A stretch of DNA of 64,000 nucleotides from Streptomyces profundus (GTDB lineage Bacteria; Actinomycetota; Actinomycetes; Streptomycetales; Streptomycetaceae), in the NCBI RefSeq assembly GCF_020740535.1, contig NZ_CP082362.1:1922001-1986000 (forward strand), given 5' to 3'. Each line of letters starts with the position of its first letter. Positions within the stretch are counted from its first letter, which is position 1. The notes beneath the pieces were generated by a model. The model was given only the letters and a program-made list of their open reading frames with translations, made no database searches and was not told where the DNA came from. This document shows positions 25,147 to 34,957 of this stretch, one piece after another. Position numbers and translations under genes: made by a program.

Positions 25147-26232
25147 GTGCTTCGGGAGTCGACCGCGCGACGCTACGGCCACACGCTGTGGCGGGTGCTG
25201 CGCCCCCTCGACCCGTTCCGTTCGGTGAAGGCGGCGCTCGGCTGGTTGGTGATCATCTCCGTCGGGATCACCACGGTCCTGCTGCTGCTCGCCTATCGCT
25301 CCGACATCGGCCTCCAGGTGATCGCCATCATCGCGATCATCGCCTCGCTGCTGGTCACGCAGTTCGTGGCGCAGGGCCTCGCGTCGCCCGTGCTGGAGAT
25401 GACGTCGGCGGCGCGGGCGATGGCGCGCGGCCACTACGGGCGCCGGGTGCGGGTCACCCGCAGGGACGAGCTGGGGGATCTCGCGCACGCCTTCAACCGG
25501 ATGGCCGCCGACCTCCAGGCCGCCGACCGGCAGCGCAAGGAGCTGGTGGCGAACGTCTCGCACGAGCTGCGCACCCCGATCGCCGGGCTGCGCGCGGTCC
25601 TGGAGAACGTGGTGGACGGGGTCTCGGAGGCCGATCCGGAGACCATGTCCACGGCGCTGCGGCAGACCGAGCGTCTCGGTCGGCTGGTCGAGCAGCTGCT
25701 CGACCTGTCGCGGCTGGAGAACGGCGTGGTGCCGCTCCAGTCGCGCGACTTCCGCGTCGAGTCCTATCTGAGCACCGTGCTGGGCGACGCCCGGATGGCG
25801 TTCGGGCGCGGCCATGCCAGGACGGACGTCAAGCTGCGGCTCGACGTGGTGCCCGGCGGGCTGCGGGCCACGGCCGATCCCGAGCGTCTTGACCAGGTGG
25901 TCACCAACCTGGTGGACAACGCGGTCAAGCACAGCCCGCGCAACGGCCTGGTCACCGTGGTGGCGCGCCCCGGGCAGGCGCCGGGCGCGTTGGTGATCGA
26001 GGTGCGGGACGAGGGCCCCGGCATCCCCCAGGAGCAGCGGGAGCTGGTCTTCGAGCGCTTCGGCCGGGGCACCATCGACGGCGTGCAGGCGCGCGACGGG
26101 GGCACCGGGCTCGGCCTGGCGATCGCCCGCTGGGCGGTCGATCTGCACGGCGGGACGATCGGGGTCGCGGAGTCCAGGAAGGGCTGCCGGATCAGGATCA
26201 CCCTGCCGGGTAACGCACAGGCAAATAATTGA
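25147..26232 (+). CDS. HAMP-containing sensor histidine kinase
   Basis: 361 residues from GTG 25147. Two close membrane helices (LGWLVIISVGITTVLLLLAY; LQVIAIIAIIASLLVTQFVA) leave almost no external loop, so it senses within or near the membrane. Then come HAMP (SPVLEMTSAARAMARGHYGR), the phosphoacceptor VSHELRTPIAG with His139, and a complete ATPase domain (NLVDNAVKHS, VRDEGPGIP, GTGLGLAI). It is the partner of the response regulator 7 bp upstream; together they form a standard two-component system. Confidence 0.93.
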   Translation: MLRESTARRYGHTLWRVLRPLDPFRSVKAALGWLVIISVGITTVLLLLAYRSDIGLQVIAIIAIIASLLVTQFVAQGLASPVLEMTSAARAMARGHYGRRVRVTRRDELGDLAHAFNRMAADLQAADRQRKELVANVSHELRTPIAGLRAVLENVVDGVSEADPETMSTALRQTERLGRLVEQLLDLSRLENGVVPLQSRDFRVESYLSTVLGDARMAFGRGHARTDVKLRLDVVPGGLRATADPERLDQVVTNLVDNAVKHSPRNGLVTVVARPGQAPGALVIEVRDEGPGIPQEQRELVFERFGRGTIDGVQARDGGTGLGLAIARWAVDLHGGTIGVAESRKGCRIRITLPGNAQANN

Positions 26233-26574
26233 CGTAGGGTCGCGGCTACGCCTCTGCTGGGCGCCCGTCGACCTCGGGCGCCTCGGGGCGTGGTTCACCA
26301 CGCGCGACGGAGCGCGTGCCCCACCGGCCGGCATCGCCGCAGTTGAACGTGGGGGTGCTCGCGGTCACGTTCGACCGCAATCCTTTCGTTGCCATTTTGT
26401 TGCCAGTTCACACCGAACTTGATGCAATTCCCGTCCTTTCTTGCCTCGAAACACGGACTTCGGTGTGGTGTAGGCCACGTATGGCGGGTGCGGACTGCGC
26501 CGGGGGCGCCCAGGGGCGTAGCCTTGATTTCCGCTGTCCATGACCTTGCGAAGCGGAAGAGGGCGGTTGCCGCC

Positions 26575-29500
26575 GTGTCGCCACAGTCCCCGAACACCTC
26601 AAGCGTTGACGCCGATCGAGAAGCGCAGAAGAACTCTGCCGCCGGCTTCGGAGCCAACGAATGGCTTGTTGACGAGATCTATCAGCAGTACCTCCAGGAC
26701 CCGAACTCGGTAGACCGGGCCTGGTGGGACTTCTTCGCCGACTACCAGCCGGGAGGCGACTCGGCCCAGACCAAGCCGGCCGCCGACGGGCAGGCCGCCG
26801 CCGAGCCGCGGTCGAGCGCGCCCGCGGCTGCGCCGGCCCAACCGGCCGCGCCGAGCGGGCCGGCCACGCCGGCGCCGAGCCAGGCAGCGCGGCCCGCCGC
26901 GCCGGCCAAGGCCCCCGAGCCCAAGCCACAGGCACAGGCACAGGCCCCCAAGGCCGAGGCGAAGCCGGCTCCCCAGGCCGCCCCCAAGGCGGAGGCCAAG
27001 GAGGCGCCGGCCGGTCCCGAGCTGGTGACGCTGCGCGGCCCGGCCGCCGCCGTCGTCAAGAACATGAACGCCTCCCGGGACGTGCCCACCGCCACCTCGG
27101 TGCGCGCGGTCCCGGTGAAGCTGCTCTTCGACAACCGCGTCGTGATCAACAACCACCTCAAGCGGGCCAGGGGCGGGAAGGTCTCCTTCACGCACCTGAT
27201 CGGCTACGCGATGGTGCAGGCGTTGAAGGCGATGCCGGCGATGAACCACTCGTTCGTCGAGAAGGACGGCAAGCCCACCCTGGTCAAGCCGGAGCATGTC
27301 AAGCTCGGCCTGGCGATCGACCTGGTGAACAAGAACGGCGACCGCCAGCTGGTGGTGGCCGGGATCGAGCGCGCCGAGACGCTCTCCTTCTTCGAGTTCT
27401 GGCAGGCGTACGAGGACATCGTCCGCCGCGCCCGCACCGGCAAGCTGACGATGGCGGACTTCTCCGGCGTCACCGCCTCGCTGACCAACCCGGGCGGCAT
27501 CGGCACGGTGCACTCGGTGCCCCGCCTGATGCCGGCGCAGAGCGTCATCCTGGGCGTCGGCGCCATGGAGTACCCGGCGGAGTTCCAGGGCACCTCGCAG
27601 GTGACCCTCAACCGCCTGGGCATCTCCAAGGTCATGACGCTGACCAGCACCTACGACCACCGGGTGATCCAGGGCGCGGCGTCGGGCGAGTTCCTGCGGC
27701 AGCTCAGCCAGCTGCTGCTGGGCGAGCACGACTTCTACGACGACATCTTCGCCGCGCTGCGCATCCCGTACGAGCCGATCCGCTGGCACCGGGACATCGA
27801 CGTCAACCACGACGACGAGGTCACCAAGGCGGCCCGGGTCTTCGACCTGATCCACTCCTACCGGGTGCGCGGCCATCTGATGGCCGACACGGACCCGCTG
27901 GAGTACAAGCAGCGGCGCCACCCCGACCTGGACATCACGGAGCACGGGCTCACCCTGTGGGACCTGGAGCGGGAGTTCGCGGTCGGCGGCTTCGCCGGCA
28001 AGTCGATGCTCACGCTGCGGGACATCCTGGGCGTGCTGCGGGACTCGTACTGCCGCACCACCGGCATCGAGTACATGCACATCCAGGACCCCAAGGAGCG
28101 CACCTGGATCCAGGACCGGGTGGAGCGTTCGCACAGCGCGCCCGAGCGCGAGGAGCAGCTGCGCATCCTGCGCCGGCTGAACGCCTCGGAGGCGTTCGAG
28201 ACGTTCCTCCAGACCAAGTACGTGGGCCAGAAGCGCTTCTCGCTCGAAGGCGGGGAAACGGTTATCCCGCTGCTGGACACGGTCCTGGACGAGGCCGCCG
28301 CCGACAAGCTGGACGAGGCCGTCATCGGGATGGCGCACCGCGGCCGGCTCAACGTGCTGGCCAACGTGGTGGGCAAGTCCTACGCGCAGATCTTCCGCGA
28401 GTTCGAGGGCAACCTCGACCCCAAGTCGATGCACGGCTCGGGCGACGTGAAGTACCACCTGGGCACCGAGGGCACGTTCACCGGCCTGTCGGGGGAGCAG
28501 ATCAAGGTCTCGCTGACCGCCAACCCCTCGCATCTGGAGGCCGTCGACCCGGTGGTCGAGGGCGTCGCCAGGGCCAAGCAGGACATCATCGGCCGGGGCG
28601 GCAAGGACTTCACGGTGCTGCCGATCCTGCTGCACGGTGACGCGGCCTTCGCCGGTCAGGGGGTGGTCGCCGAGACGCTCAACATGTCGCAGCTGCGCGG
28701 CTACCGCACGGGCGGCACCATCCACATCGTGATCAACAACCAGGTGGGCTACACCGCGACGGCCGCCGCCGCCAGGTCCTCCACCTACTGCACCGATGTG
28801 GCCCGGATGATCGAGGCCCCGATCTTCCACGTCAACGGGGACGACCCGGAGGCGGTGTGTCGGGTCGCGAGGCTGGCCTTCGAGTACCGGCAGGCGTTCA
28901 ACAAGGACGTCGTGATCGACCTCGTCTGCTACCGGCGCCGTGGCCACAACGAGACGGACAACCCGTCCTTCACGCAGCCGCTGATGTACGACCTGATCGA
29001 CAAGAAGCGCTCGGTGCGCAAGCTGTACACCGAGTCGCTGATCGGCCGGGGCGACATCACGCTGGAGGAGGCCGAGCAGGCCCTTCAGGACTTCCAGGGC
29101 CAGTTGGAGAAGGTCTTCAAGGAGGTCAGGGACGCCACGGTCACCCCGGCCCCCGCCGAGGTCCAGCTGCCGCGCCCCGACTTCCCCGTCACGGTGGAGA
29201 CCGGCGTCTCCGGCGAGGTGGTCAAGCGGATCGCGGAGTCGCAGGTCAACATCCCCGAGCGGATCACCGTGCACCCGCGGCTGCTGCCGCAGTTGCAGCG
29301 GCGCGCGGCGATGGTCGAGGAAGGCACCATCGACTGGGCGATGGGCGAGCTGCTGGCCGTCGGTTCCCTGCTGATCGAGGGCACCCCGGTCCGGCTGGCC
29401 GGCCAGGACTCCAGGCGCGGCACCTTCGGGCAGCGGCACTCGGTGCTGATCGACCGCAAGACCGGCGAGGACTACACCCCGCTGCTCTACCTGTCGAACG

Positions 29501-30354
29501 ACCAGGCCAGGTTCAACGTCTACGACTCGCTGCTGAGCGAGTACGCGGCGATGGGCTTCGAGTACGGCTACTCGCTGGCCAGGCCCGAGGCGCTGGTCAT
29601 GTGGGAGGCGCAGTTCGGTGACTTCGCCAACGGCGCGGCCACCGTGATCGACGAGTTCATCTCGTCGGCCGAGCAGAAGTGGGGCCAGACCTCCGGCGTC
29701 ACGCTGCTGCTGCCGCACGGCTACGAGGGCCAGGGGCCCGACCACTCCTCGGCGAGGATCGAGCGCTTCCTCGCGCTGTGCGCGCAGAACAACATGACGG
29801 TGGCGGCGCCGACCCTGCCGTCGAACTACTTCCATCTGCTGCGCTGGCAGGTGCACAACCCGCACCACAAGCCGCTGGTGGTCTTCACCCCCAAGTCGAT
29901 GCTGCGGCTGAAGGCCGCCTCGTCGCGGGCCGAGGAGTTCACCTCCGGCGGGTTCCGGCCGCTGATCGGGGACGCCGAGGCCGACCCGCAGCAGGTGCGC
30001 AAGGTGGTGCTGAGCAGCGGCAAGGTCTACTACGACCTCGCGGCCGAGCGGGAGAAGCGCGGCGCCCACGATGTGGCGCTGGTGCGTCTTGAGCGGCTCT
30101 ACCCGCTGCCCAGCGAGGAGCTGCGCGCCGAGCTGGCCAGGTTCCCGCACGCCGAGCGCGTGGTCTGGGCCCAGGAGGAGCCGGCCAACCAGGGCGCCTG
30201 GCCGTTTGTTGCGCTCAACCTGCCGCAGGCGGTGGAGATCCCCGGCCAGCTGATCCCGGTGACCCGCCCCGCTTCCTCCTCGCCGGCCGTCGGCTCGGCG
30301 AAGCGGCACCAGGCGGAGCAGCAGGCCCTGTTGGACGAGGTGTTCGGGCTGTGA
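26575..30354 (+). CDS. kgd: Multifunctional 2-oxoglutarate decarboxylase/dehydrogenase
   Basis: 1259 residues from GTG 26575, with GGAAGAGGG 11 nt upstream; the frame is open further 5'. The fused actinobacterial architecture is complete: an E1 N-terminal segment ([20 protein letters not shown]), an Ala/Pro/Lys-rich linker (about 65-150), an E2-type acyltransferase domain (about 155-380, with [16 protein letters not shown]), then the thiamine-diphosphate E1 core ([41 protein letters not shown]) and the C-terminal transketolase-like part. It decarboxylates 2-oxoglutarate in the TCA cycle, delivering succinyl groups with the shared E2/E3. Ends at a strong terminator. Confidence 0.95.
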   Translation: MSPQSPNTSSVDADREAQKNSAAGFGANEWLVDEIYQQYLQDPNSVDRAWWDFFADYQPGGDSAQTKPAADGQAAAEPRSSAPAAAPAQPAAPSGPATPAPSQAARPAAPAKAPEPKPQAQAQAPKAEAKPAPQAAPKAEAKEAPAGPELVTLRGPAAAVVKNMNASRDVPTATSVRAVPVKLLFDNRVVINNHLKRARGGKVSFTHLIGYAMVQALKAMPAMNHSFVEKDGKPTLVKPEHVKLGLAIDLVNKNGDRQLVVAGIERAETLSFFEFWQAYEDIVRRARTGKLTMADFSGVTASLTNPGGIGTVHSVPRLMPAQSVILGVGAMEYPAEFQGTSQVTLNRLGISKVMTLTSTYDHRVIQGAASGEFLRQLSQLLLGEHDFYDDIFAALRIPYEPIRWHRDIDVNHDDEVTKAARVFDLIHSYRVRGHLMADTDPLEYKQRRHPDLDITEHGLTLWDLEREFAVGGFAGKSMLTLRDILGVLRDSYCRTTGIEYMHIQDPKERTWIQDRVERSHSAPEREEQLRILRRLNASEAFETFLQTKYVGQKRFSLEGGETVIPLLDTVLDEAAADKLDEAVIGMAHRGRLNVLANVVGKSYAQIFREFEGNLDPKSMHGSGDVKYHLGTEGTFTGLSGEQIKVSLTANPSHLEAVDPVVEGVARAKQDIIGRGGKDFTVLPILLHGDAAFAGQGVVAETLNMSQLRGYRTGGTIHIVINNQVGYTATAAAARSSTYCTDVARMIEAPIFHVNGDDPEAVCRVARLAFEYRQAFNKDVVIDLVCYRRRGHNETDNPSFTQPLMYDLIDKKRSVRKLYTESLIGRGDITLEEAEQALQDFQGQLEKVFKEVRDATVTPAPAEVQLPRPDFPVTVETGVSGEVVKRIAESQVNIPERITVHPRLLPQLQRRAAMVEEGTIDWAMGELLAVGSLLIEGTPVRLAGQDSRRGTFGQRHSVLIDRKTGEDYTPLLYLSNDQARFNVYDSLLSEYAAMGFEYGYSLARPEALVMWEAQFGDFANGAATVIDEFISSAEQKWGQTSGVTLLLPHGYEGQGPDHSSARIERFLALCAQNNMTVAAPTLPSNYFHLLRWQVHNPHHKPLVVFTPKSMLRLKAASSRAEEFTSGGFRPLIGDAEADPQQVRKVVLSSGKVYYDLAAEREKRGAHDVALVRLERLYPLPSEELRAELARFPHAERVVWAQEEPANQGAWPFVALNLPQAVEIPGQLIPVTRPASSSPAVGSAKRHQAEQQALLDEVFGL

Positions 30355-30392
30355 CAGGCCCTGAGGCGCCGCTGACGCGCTGAGGGATACGG

Positions 30393-30424
30393 AACGGGGC
30401 CACCGCACACGCGGTGGCCCCGTT
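30393..30424. terminator. Bidirectional terminator between kgd and the TIR-NB-ARC-TPR gene
   Basis: AACGGGGCCACCGC (30393-30406) and GCGGTGGCCCCGTT (30411-30424) form a perfect 14-bp stem with a 4-nt loop, between two convergent genes. A short T-run (TTTCTGTG) follows on the plus strand and AA precedes it, so it can act in both directions. Confidence 0.9.
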
Positions 30425-30467
30425 TCTGTGCTTCCTTGCTTCTGTGCCTCTTCGATACCGGGCCGGG

Positions 30468-33400
30468 TCAGGTGAGCAGCGGCTCGAAGTCCCAGAAGGG
30501 GCGCACCCGGGCGCGGGCGCTGACGGTGTGGGCGTGCTGCGAGCCCAGGGTGGCGATCAGGCCGGAGATCGCCTCGGTCTCCGCCCGGTCCGCCTCCGCG
30601 CGCTGCCGGAGGTTCCGCAGATCGGTGGCGTGCGCGACCTTGGCGGAGAGCGCCAACGGATGCTTCCCGCCGAGGAATCGGCCGGCCCTGCGCACCGTGT
30701 CCCGGCTCAGCTGGGCCGCGCTCTCCACATCGCCGTCCAGATTGCGGTCGGCGCTGAGGTTGAGCGCGGTACCCAACGTCCAGGGATGGTCGGGGCCCAG
30801 CGCCTCCGTCATCCGCGTCAGGCATGTCTCGTTGATGGACCGCGCCTCCGCCCGCTCGCCGGCGGCGCGCAGCAACAGGGCATGGTTCGCCGTGGTGCCG
30901 ATGGTGTACGGGTGGTGCGGGCCCAGCGCCTCGCGGTAGCGCAGCATGGTGCGTTCGCCGATCTTCCGGGCCAGATCCAGCTGGCCATGGGCGCGCAGCA
31001 CGAAGGAGTAGCAGGCGGCGATGCGTTGGGTGAGCGGGGAGCGATCCCCCAGGACCCGCTCGGCGCGCTCCAGCAGGGCGGCCAGCCGCTCGTTGGCGGC
31101 CGTGCGGTCGCCCGAACGCAGCAGGCAGAGCGCCAGGTTGAGCTCGCCGTGGAGGGTCTGGGGGTTGTCGGGCCCCATCACCGCGTGGTGTACCTCCACG
31201 CTCTGTTCCTGGACGGACTGGGCCTCGGAGTAGCGGCCCAGCAGGCGCAGATCCAGCGCGTAGGCGATCTCGGAGGAGAGGGAGGCGTTGTTGCGCGCGC
31301 GCAGCAGCTCCCTGCGGGCCCTGAGGGTGTGGCGGTCCTCGGCGAGCGCGTCCTGGTAGCGGCCGAGCAGCCGCAGGGTGACGGCCAGGTTGTTGTGGGC
31401 GTTGAGGGTGCGGAAGTCCTCCTCGTCGATGAGCCGCCGGCAGCCGGCGAGCACCTGCTCGCTCACCTGGAGGGCCTCGGAGTAGCGCCCGAGCCCACGC
31501 AGGTCGGCGCCGAGGCCCTCCAACACCCGCAGGGCGTCGAGCCCCTGCGTCTGCCCCTCGGCCTCCAGGCGGGCCAGCAGCCCGCGGTTGATCCGCTCGG
31601 TGCGGGCGTACTCGCCGGTGGCGCGGAGCAGCGTGGCGTGCAGCGAGGCCAGGCCGGCCATCAGCGGGTGTTCCTCGCCGAACACCTCGCGCCAGGCGCG
31701 TTCGGTGCGTTCGGCGAGCTGGATGCCCGCCGAGTACTCGCCGGCGAGGTAGAGGTACTGGAGGCAGTTGTAGATCAGCCGGTGCATCGAGGCGTGCCGG
31801 CTGCGCAGCGCGCCCGAGGGGTCCAGATGCGGCACGATGCGGGCGAACCTGGCCCAGCGGCGGGTGTCCGTGGCGACCGCCGGATCGGCGGCGACGAGCC
31901 CGCGCCGCGCGGCGCGGGAGAACAGCTCCCGATCCGCCTCGGACATACCGGACCGTACCGTCTGGTGCACCATGCGGTGCAGGTGGATGGTGCCGGCGGC
32001 CTCCGGATCGTCCTCGTCGTTGGAGGGGTCGAACTGGATCACCGAGTACTGCGCCAGCTTCTTGATCGCGGTGTTCCAGCGCAGCGGATCGGACATCAGG
32101 CCGGTGAGCTGCTCGGGCAGCTGCTCGGCCGGGATGTCCCGCAGCAGTTGCACGGGGAGCGCGCCGGGCGCGAAGAAGGCGCAGAGCCGCAGCAGTTCCA
32201 CCGCCTCCGGCACCGTCTCCCGCAGCCGGTTGAGCAGGATGGAGAACGTCATCGGATAGGACTTGCGGAAATCGCCGGCGACGCGCAGGCCGACCTCGAT
32301 GTCCCCGTCGTCGTGGAGGAGTTCCACATACTCGGCGACCGTCATCGTGGAGTCGTTGAGCCAGCCGGCCGTCTGGTCGAGCGCCAACGGGAGATCGCCC
32401 AGCGCCTCGGCGAGCCGGTCGGCGTCCGCGGCGGGGATTCGGGGAGCGCGGCGGCGGACGAAGGCGACCGACTCCTCGCGTTCGTAGACCGGGACGGGGA
32501 GCGGGCTGCTGTTGTAGGCGCTCCACTCCTGGTTCTGTGAGGTGATCAGCACATGGCCGGGGCCCGAGGGCAGCAGATCGGCGATGGCGTCCGGCTGGTC
32601 CGCGTCGTCCAGCACCACGAGCCAGCGGCGATACGGGGCGCCCCGGCGCAGCGCGTCGCCGACGGCCCGCAGCCGCTCGCCGTACTCGGGGCCGGTGTTG
32701 AGGTCGAGCGCGGGGGCCAGCTCGGCCAACCGCTGGCGCAGCGTGCCGCGTTGGTCGGCCGGCACCCACCAGACCAGGTCGTAGGAGGAGGCGAACCGGT
32801 GCGCGTACTCGGCGGCGACCTGGGTCTTGCCCACGCCGGAGAGGCCGTGCAGGGCGACCACGCCCGCGCCCGGCTCGGCGCTCTGCAACTGGTCGTGGAT
32901 CTCCTGGAGGGTGCGCTCCCGGCCGGTGAACCGGGTGTTGCGGCGCGGCACCCCGCCCCAGACATGGGGCAGGTCCATCGGGAAGCGCGGCCGGTGGGCG
33001 CCGCCGAGCGTGTCGAAGGAGGGATCGCGGTCCCGGACGCCGCCGAAGAGCTGGATCAGCCGCCGCTCGGCCTCCCGCGCGCCGAGGCCCCACAGCTCGG
33101 TGGTGCCCCCGAAGGCGGCCGACGCGGTGGGCATCGGGCTGGTGGAGACGGAAACGGCGGTGAACCGGCGGGTGTTGGGGGCGACGACGGCGCGCAGCGC
33201 CTCGTTCCACTCCTGGTCGGTGCGCGGGCCCAGCTTGAAGTACCAGTCGCTCAGGATCACCAGGATCCGGCCCTCGACCAGCAGCAGATCGCTGAGCGCC
33301 TCGGCCAGCGGCGCCTCGATCGGCGGGTCCCAGCGCTGGAACGCGACCTGCCAGCCGTAGCGCTCCAGCCGGTCGGCGATCCATACCGCCCAGGGCCTGT

Positions 33401-33509
33401 TGTACCCGGCGAAGCTGACGGTGATCTGCTCGCCCTCGGCGGCCGGAACCACGGTGTAAGCCGAACCCTGCACGGAGCCCTCCCTCAGCGGCCACGCGAC
33501 CGACTTCAT
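30468..33509 (-). CDS. fxsT: TIR-NB-ARC-TPR protein of an FxSxx-type locus
   Basis: 1013 residues from ATG 33509. Residues about 25-130 are a TIR domain (QITVSFAGYNRPWAVWIADR; VILSDWYFKLGPRTDQEWNE), where Glu100 stands at the position of the catalytic glutamate of NADase TIR domains. An NB-ARC ATPase follows (P-loop HGLSGVGKTQVA at about 221-232; Walker B WLVVLDDAD at 296-304). From about 540 to the end there are TPR repeats (e.g. GRYSEALQVSEQVL, GRYQDALAEDRHTL, LGPDHPWTLGTALNLS). This matches the 'FxSxx-COOH system tetratricopeptide repeat protein' family. It is the last gene of the leftward block; it may act as an NTP-gated sensor or effector. Confidence 0.88.
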   Translation of the reverse strand: MKSVAWPLREGSVQGSAYTVVPAAEGEQITVSFAGYNRPWAVWIADRLERYGWQVAFQRWDPPIEAPLAEALSDLLLVEGRILVILSDWYFKLGPRTDQEWNEALRAVVAPNTRRFTAVSVSTSPMPTASAAFGGTTELWGLGAREAERRLIQLFGGVRDRDPSFDTLGGAHRPRFPMDLPHVWGGVPRRNTRFTGRERTLQEIHDQLQSAEPGAGVVALHGLSGVGKTQVAAEYAHRFASSYDLVWWVPADQRGTLRQRLAELAPALDLNTGPEYGERLRAVGDALRRGAPYRRWLVVLDDADQPDAIADLLPSGPGHVLITSQNQEWSAYNSSPLPVPVYEREESVAFVRRRAPRIPAADADRLAEALGDLPLALDQTAGWLNDSTMTVAEYVELLHDDGDIEVGLRVAGDFRKSYPMTFSILLNRLRETVPEAVELLRLCAFFAPGALPVQLLRDIPAEQLPEQLTGLMSDPLRWNTAIKKLAQYSVIQFDPSNDEDDPEAAGTIHLHRMVHQTVRSGMSEADRELFSRAARRGLVAADPAVATDTRRWARFARIVPHLDPSGALRSRHASMHRLIYNCLQYLYLAGEYSAGIQLAERTERAWREVFGEEHPLMAGLASLHATLLRATGEYARTERINRGLLARLEAEGQTQGLDALRVLEGLGADLRGLGRYSEALQVSEQVLAGCRRLIDEEDFRTLNAHNNLAVTLRLLGRYQDALAEDRHTLRARRELLRARNNASLSSEIAYALDLRLLGRYSEAQSVQEQSVEVHHAVMGPDNPQTLHGELNLALCLLRSGDRTAANERLAALLERAERVLGDRSPLTQRIAACYSFVLRAHGQLDLARKIGERTMLRYREALGPHHPYTIGTTANHALLLRAAGERAEARSINETCLTRMTEALGPDHPWTLGTALNLSADRNLDGDVESAAQLSRDTVRRAGRFLGGKHPLALSAKVAHATDLRNLRQRAEADRAETEAISGLIATLGSQHAHTVSARARVRPFWDFEPLLT

Positions 33510-33604
33510 CGACTGCGGCGATCGGCGTCGACCGCTCGATCGGATGCGGAGCGGAGCCGACGCCCCGTCAGCTACCCCCTTGGGAAACATACACCTCAGC
33601 TCTG

Positions 33605-34957
33605 TCAGGTAACCGTGCCGCGGGCGTGCTGTCGCAGCCAGACGGTCCGCGCTGTGTCCACATACGCCCGGGCGCGCACCAGGTGGCCCTCGGGGGGCGC
33701 GGGCGAGCCCAACTCCTCGTGCCGCTCGGCCAGGGCGCGCACGAACACCCGGCCGTCGTCGGTGAGCCGCCGGGCGGCGCGCAGGGCGGGCAGCACGGCG
33801 CCCACCTGCAAATGACAACGGCTGTGCGCCGCCCACGCCGTCTCGCGCGCCCCCGGATCGCGCAACCCCAGCGCGAGTTGCTGCCAGAAGCCGGCGAGCG
33901 CCAGATGGGCGTAGGCGCCGTGCAACAGCCCGTCGAAGGGGCGGGGGTCGGGGCGCCAGGGGGCCCAGTGCCGGGCCTTCGGCCCCTCGTGGTGCAGCGG
34001 GTTCAGCGTGCCGACGGCGGCCAGCTTGGCGTGTTGCAGCTCATGGGTGAGCCCGGCGGCCAGCAGGGCGGCGTTGGGCGGGGCGCTGGCCAGCACCGCG
34101 CCGAAGGCCCCGGGGCTGGTGGAGCTGATGTGCCCCTGGTGCTCATCGGCCGGCAGCAGCAGCGGGACGATGCAGTCGAGCAGGGCGAGTTCGGCGGCTC
34201 GGGCGGCGCCGCCCAGCCTCAGCAGCGGCAGCGCCGCGCGCCAGAGCCCTGACCATCTGGCGCGTTCGGCGGGGCGCAGCGCGTGCGCGTGCCCGGTGTC
34301 CCGGGGGGCGGGCCGGCCGGGGTGGAGATCGTCGAGCAGCACGGGGTGCGGGCCGCCGTCCAGGGCGTGCAGCCCGACCCAGCGCGGGTCCCCGGAGCGC
34401 CAGTGCCCCGCCGGGTCGGGACGCAGCGAGACGGGGGCCTCGTCCGGCAGGCGCAGCGTCAACCGGCCGGCATGGGCGGCGAGTTCCACCGGGCCGCCGT
34501 CGGGGGACGCGGTGGTGAGCGCGCCGAGCGTGGGCAGCGCGACCCGGCCGGCGGTGACGGTGGTGCGGATGCGGAAGTCGAGCCCGGCGCGGATCGCGGC
34601 GGCGGCGGCGAGCCCGCCGAGATGCGCCAGATCGCGGGCCGCCGCGTCGCCGGCGCCGGTGGCGAGGCGGTGGGCGCAGCGTTCGGCCCAGGTGCCGGTG
34701 AGGGGGTAGAACAGCACCCGGCGGGCGGCCTCCGGCGCGGCCCGCTCGGCGCTCTCCAGGAGCGCGGTGTGCTCGGCGGCGCGGGCGGCGGCCTCGGGCG
34801 GCGCGGCCGGGATGGCGTCGAGGAGCACCCGCAACAGCAGCAGCCTGCGGGTGTGTTGGCCGGCGCTGAGCGCGGCGAGGGTGGATGGGGCCCCCTCGGT
34901 GCGGCCCAGCTCGGCGAGCTGGGCGGCGCTCAGCGCGCCGGCCGGCCGCCCGGTCAT
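33605..34957 (-). CDS. HExxH-type peptide-modification protein
   Basis: 450 residues from ATG 34957, overlapping the radical SAM gene's stop by 4 bp (ATGA), so co-translated. The metal-binding motif GLTHELQHAKL (His305, Glu306, His309) lies in the second half, with NPLHHEG and a helical C-terminus (AHLALAGFWQQLAL) as in HEXXH proteins found with FxsB. Recent work describes this group as 2-oxoglutarate-dependent HExxH peptide beta-hydroxylases rather than peptidases; I rely on memory for that. It probably hydroxylates the precursor at 36284-36475 after or before crosslinking. The N-terminal ~290 residues are of unknown fold. Confidence 0.85.
   Translation of the reverse strand: MTGRPAGALSAAQLAELGRTEGAPSTLAALSAGQHTRRLLLLRVLLDAIPAAPPEAAARAAEHTALLESAERAAPEAARRVLFYPLTGTWAERCAHRLATGAGDAAARDLAHLGGLAAAAAIRAGLDFRIRTTVTAGRVALPTLGALTTASPDGGPVELAAHAGRLTLRLPDEAPVSLRPDPAGHWRSGDPRWVGLHALDGGPHPVLLDDLHPGRPAPRDTGHAHALRPAERARWSGLWRAALPLLRLGGAARAAELALLDCIVPLLLPADEHQGHISSTSPGAFGAVLASAPPNAALLAAGLTHELQHAKLAAVGTLNPLHHEGPKARHWAPWRPDPRPFDGLLHGAYAHLALAGFWQQLALGLRDPGARETAWAAHSRCHLQVGAVLPALRAARRLTDDGRVFVRALAERHEELGSPAPPEGHLVRARAYVDTARTVWLRQHARGTVT

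Noticed and set aside
24270-26334. Long antisense frames opposite the two-component genes
   Set aside because: No motifs; His/Arg/Gly-rich artefacts of the real genes.
26599-33495. A 2298-codon open frame on the minus strand spanning kgd and fxsT
   Set aside because: It runs antisense to kgd and out of frame with fxsT; its sequence is low-complexity Gly/Arg/Ala and hydrophobic strings typical of third-position GC bias, with no domain.
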